Shown: positions 63,442 through 64,000 of the stretch, one piece after another
Numbering within the stretch: the stretch's first letter is position 1
Layout of the letters: each line of letters opens with the position of its first letter
NCBI RefSeq assembly: GCF_932526225.1
Contig: NC_064034.1
Location: 5,070,001 to 5,134,000 of the forward strand
Direction: 5' to 3'
DNA: 64,000 bases
Source of the DNA: Nematostella vectensis
Taxonomy: Eukaryota; Cnidaria; Anthozoa; Actiniaria; Edwardsiidae
Notes under the pieces: model-generated
What the model was told of the DNA's origin: nothing
Seen by the model: only the letters and a program-made list of their open reading frames with translations
Database searches by the model: none
Position numbers and translations under genes: made by a program

Positions 63442-64000
63442 GTAAGTACCTCGCATTTTATCTAGCTGTAGGCCGCCAATGTTATTCAAGGTCATGTGAA
63501 ATCGAATGGTTGCAATACCACTAAACTGTACATGTCACGTCACTCATACGATGGCGGCCAAAGTCATTCAAGGTCGTGTTGTGCAATATGCTAACTCATA
63601 GTCCTCGTTTATTTTTTTATCGATATCGTTAAATTTTAATATCACCTAAAAATAATACAAACGATGACAAAAATGATTAAATAACAACTGATGAATTCAT
63701 TTTACCATCACGTCAGTTGTTATTGTTTGGGTTTAGCCAGATATGAAAGTCTGATAATTATGAATATGAAGTCATACTTGAATTCAGTCGTTATTTTAGT
63801 TCTTTCAAGCAAAAACAAAGACCAATCAATTCCATTCTTTTTTATTGTGTATGTGAAAGCAGAGATGAAGCAACTCGATTATTTTAACAGATGAACAATC
63901 TCATATATTCTAGAAAAAAATATCAGTAGCATTCGATATCATGTTTCCTTTCGCCTGTGGTGTAAATCTGGTATTTTTATCTTCTATAATTTTAAGGGGA
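63442..64000. other. Putative intron or intergenic, nothing recognised
   Basis: AT-rich sequence to the window edge. A short direct repeat (GGCCGCCAATGTTATTCAAGG at about 63472 and GGCGGCCAAAGTCATTCAAGG at about 63552) is visible. No supported coding exon, RNA gene or element was found. Confidence 0.5.

Overview
The window looks like nuclear DNA of an animal, most likely a cnidarian (anthozoan). It has compact, intron-rich genes with clean GT-AG introns, a textbook Rap1 GTPase, an F-box/WD40 gene, an intronless class-A GPCR, a fungal-type sphingolipid C9-methyltransferase homologue, many short tandem repeats, MITE-like inverted repeats and a young LINE. The phylum is inferred from this mix; no marker in the sequence fixes the species.

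Layout. Positions 1-24135 are one uninterrupted array of a ~43-bp satellite that runs off the left edge. Variant units show kilobase-scale nested duplications (offsets 1078, 1677, 2495, 4000 and 6495 bp). Positions 24.1-33 kb are gene-poor; they hold a Pro/Ser-rich terminal exon of an unrecognised gene (26.4-27.4 kb) and an E-box-rich repeat cluster. A minus-strand GPCR lies at 33.0-34.2 kb. Positions 34.2-40.5 kb are non-coding with three tandem-repeat loci. Rap1 (minus, six coding exons, 184 aa) spans 40.5-44.2 kb, and an F-box/seven-WD40 gene (plus, at least 14 exons, about 1074 aa) spans 45.05-54.9 kb. The two are head to head across about 0.85 kb that carries a YY1-like ATG context and a uORF. 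Positions 54.9-58.5 kb are non-coding with hairpin elements. A single-exon sphingolipid C9-methyltransferase-like gene (minus) lies at 58.5-59.85 kb. At 61.03-63.29 kb is a 5'-truncated, 5'-inverted non-LTR retrotransposon with a perfect 14-bp target-site duplication; it sits against a candidate exon of another gene at 63.3-63.44 kb.

The genes do not form a pathway. Rap1 (membrane-anchored signalling GTPase), the F-box protein (predicted SCF ubiquitin-ligase substrate receptor), the GPCR and the lipid methyltransferase are ordinary unlinked neighbours; only Rap1 and the F-box gene may share a promoter region. The observations most worth following are the C9-methyltransferase in an animal context, the resolved twin-priming LINE insertion at a candidate splice acceptor, the 31-bp tandem repeat that multiplies a 5' splice site in the F-box gene, and the 24-kb satellite in which most units carry a CACGTG palindrome.
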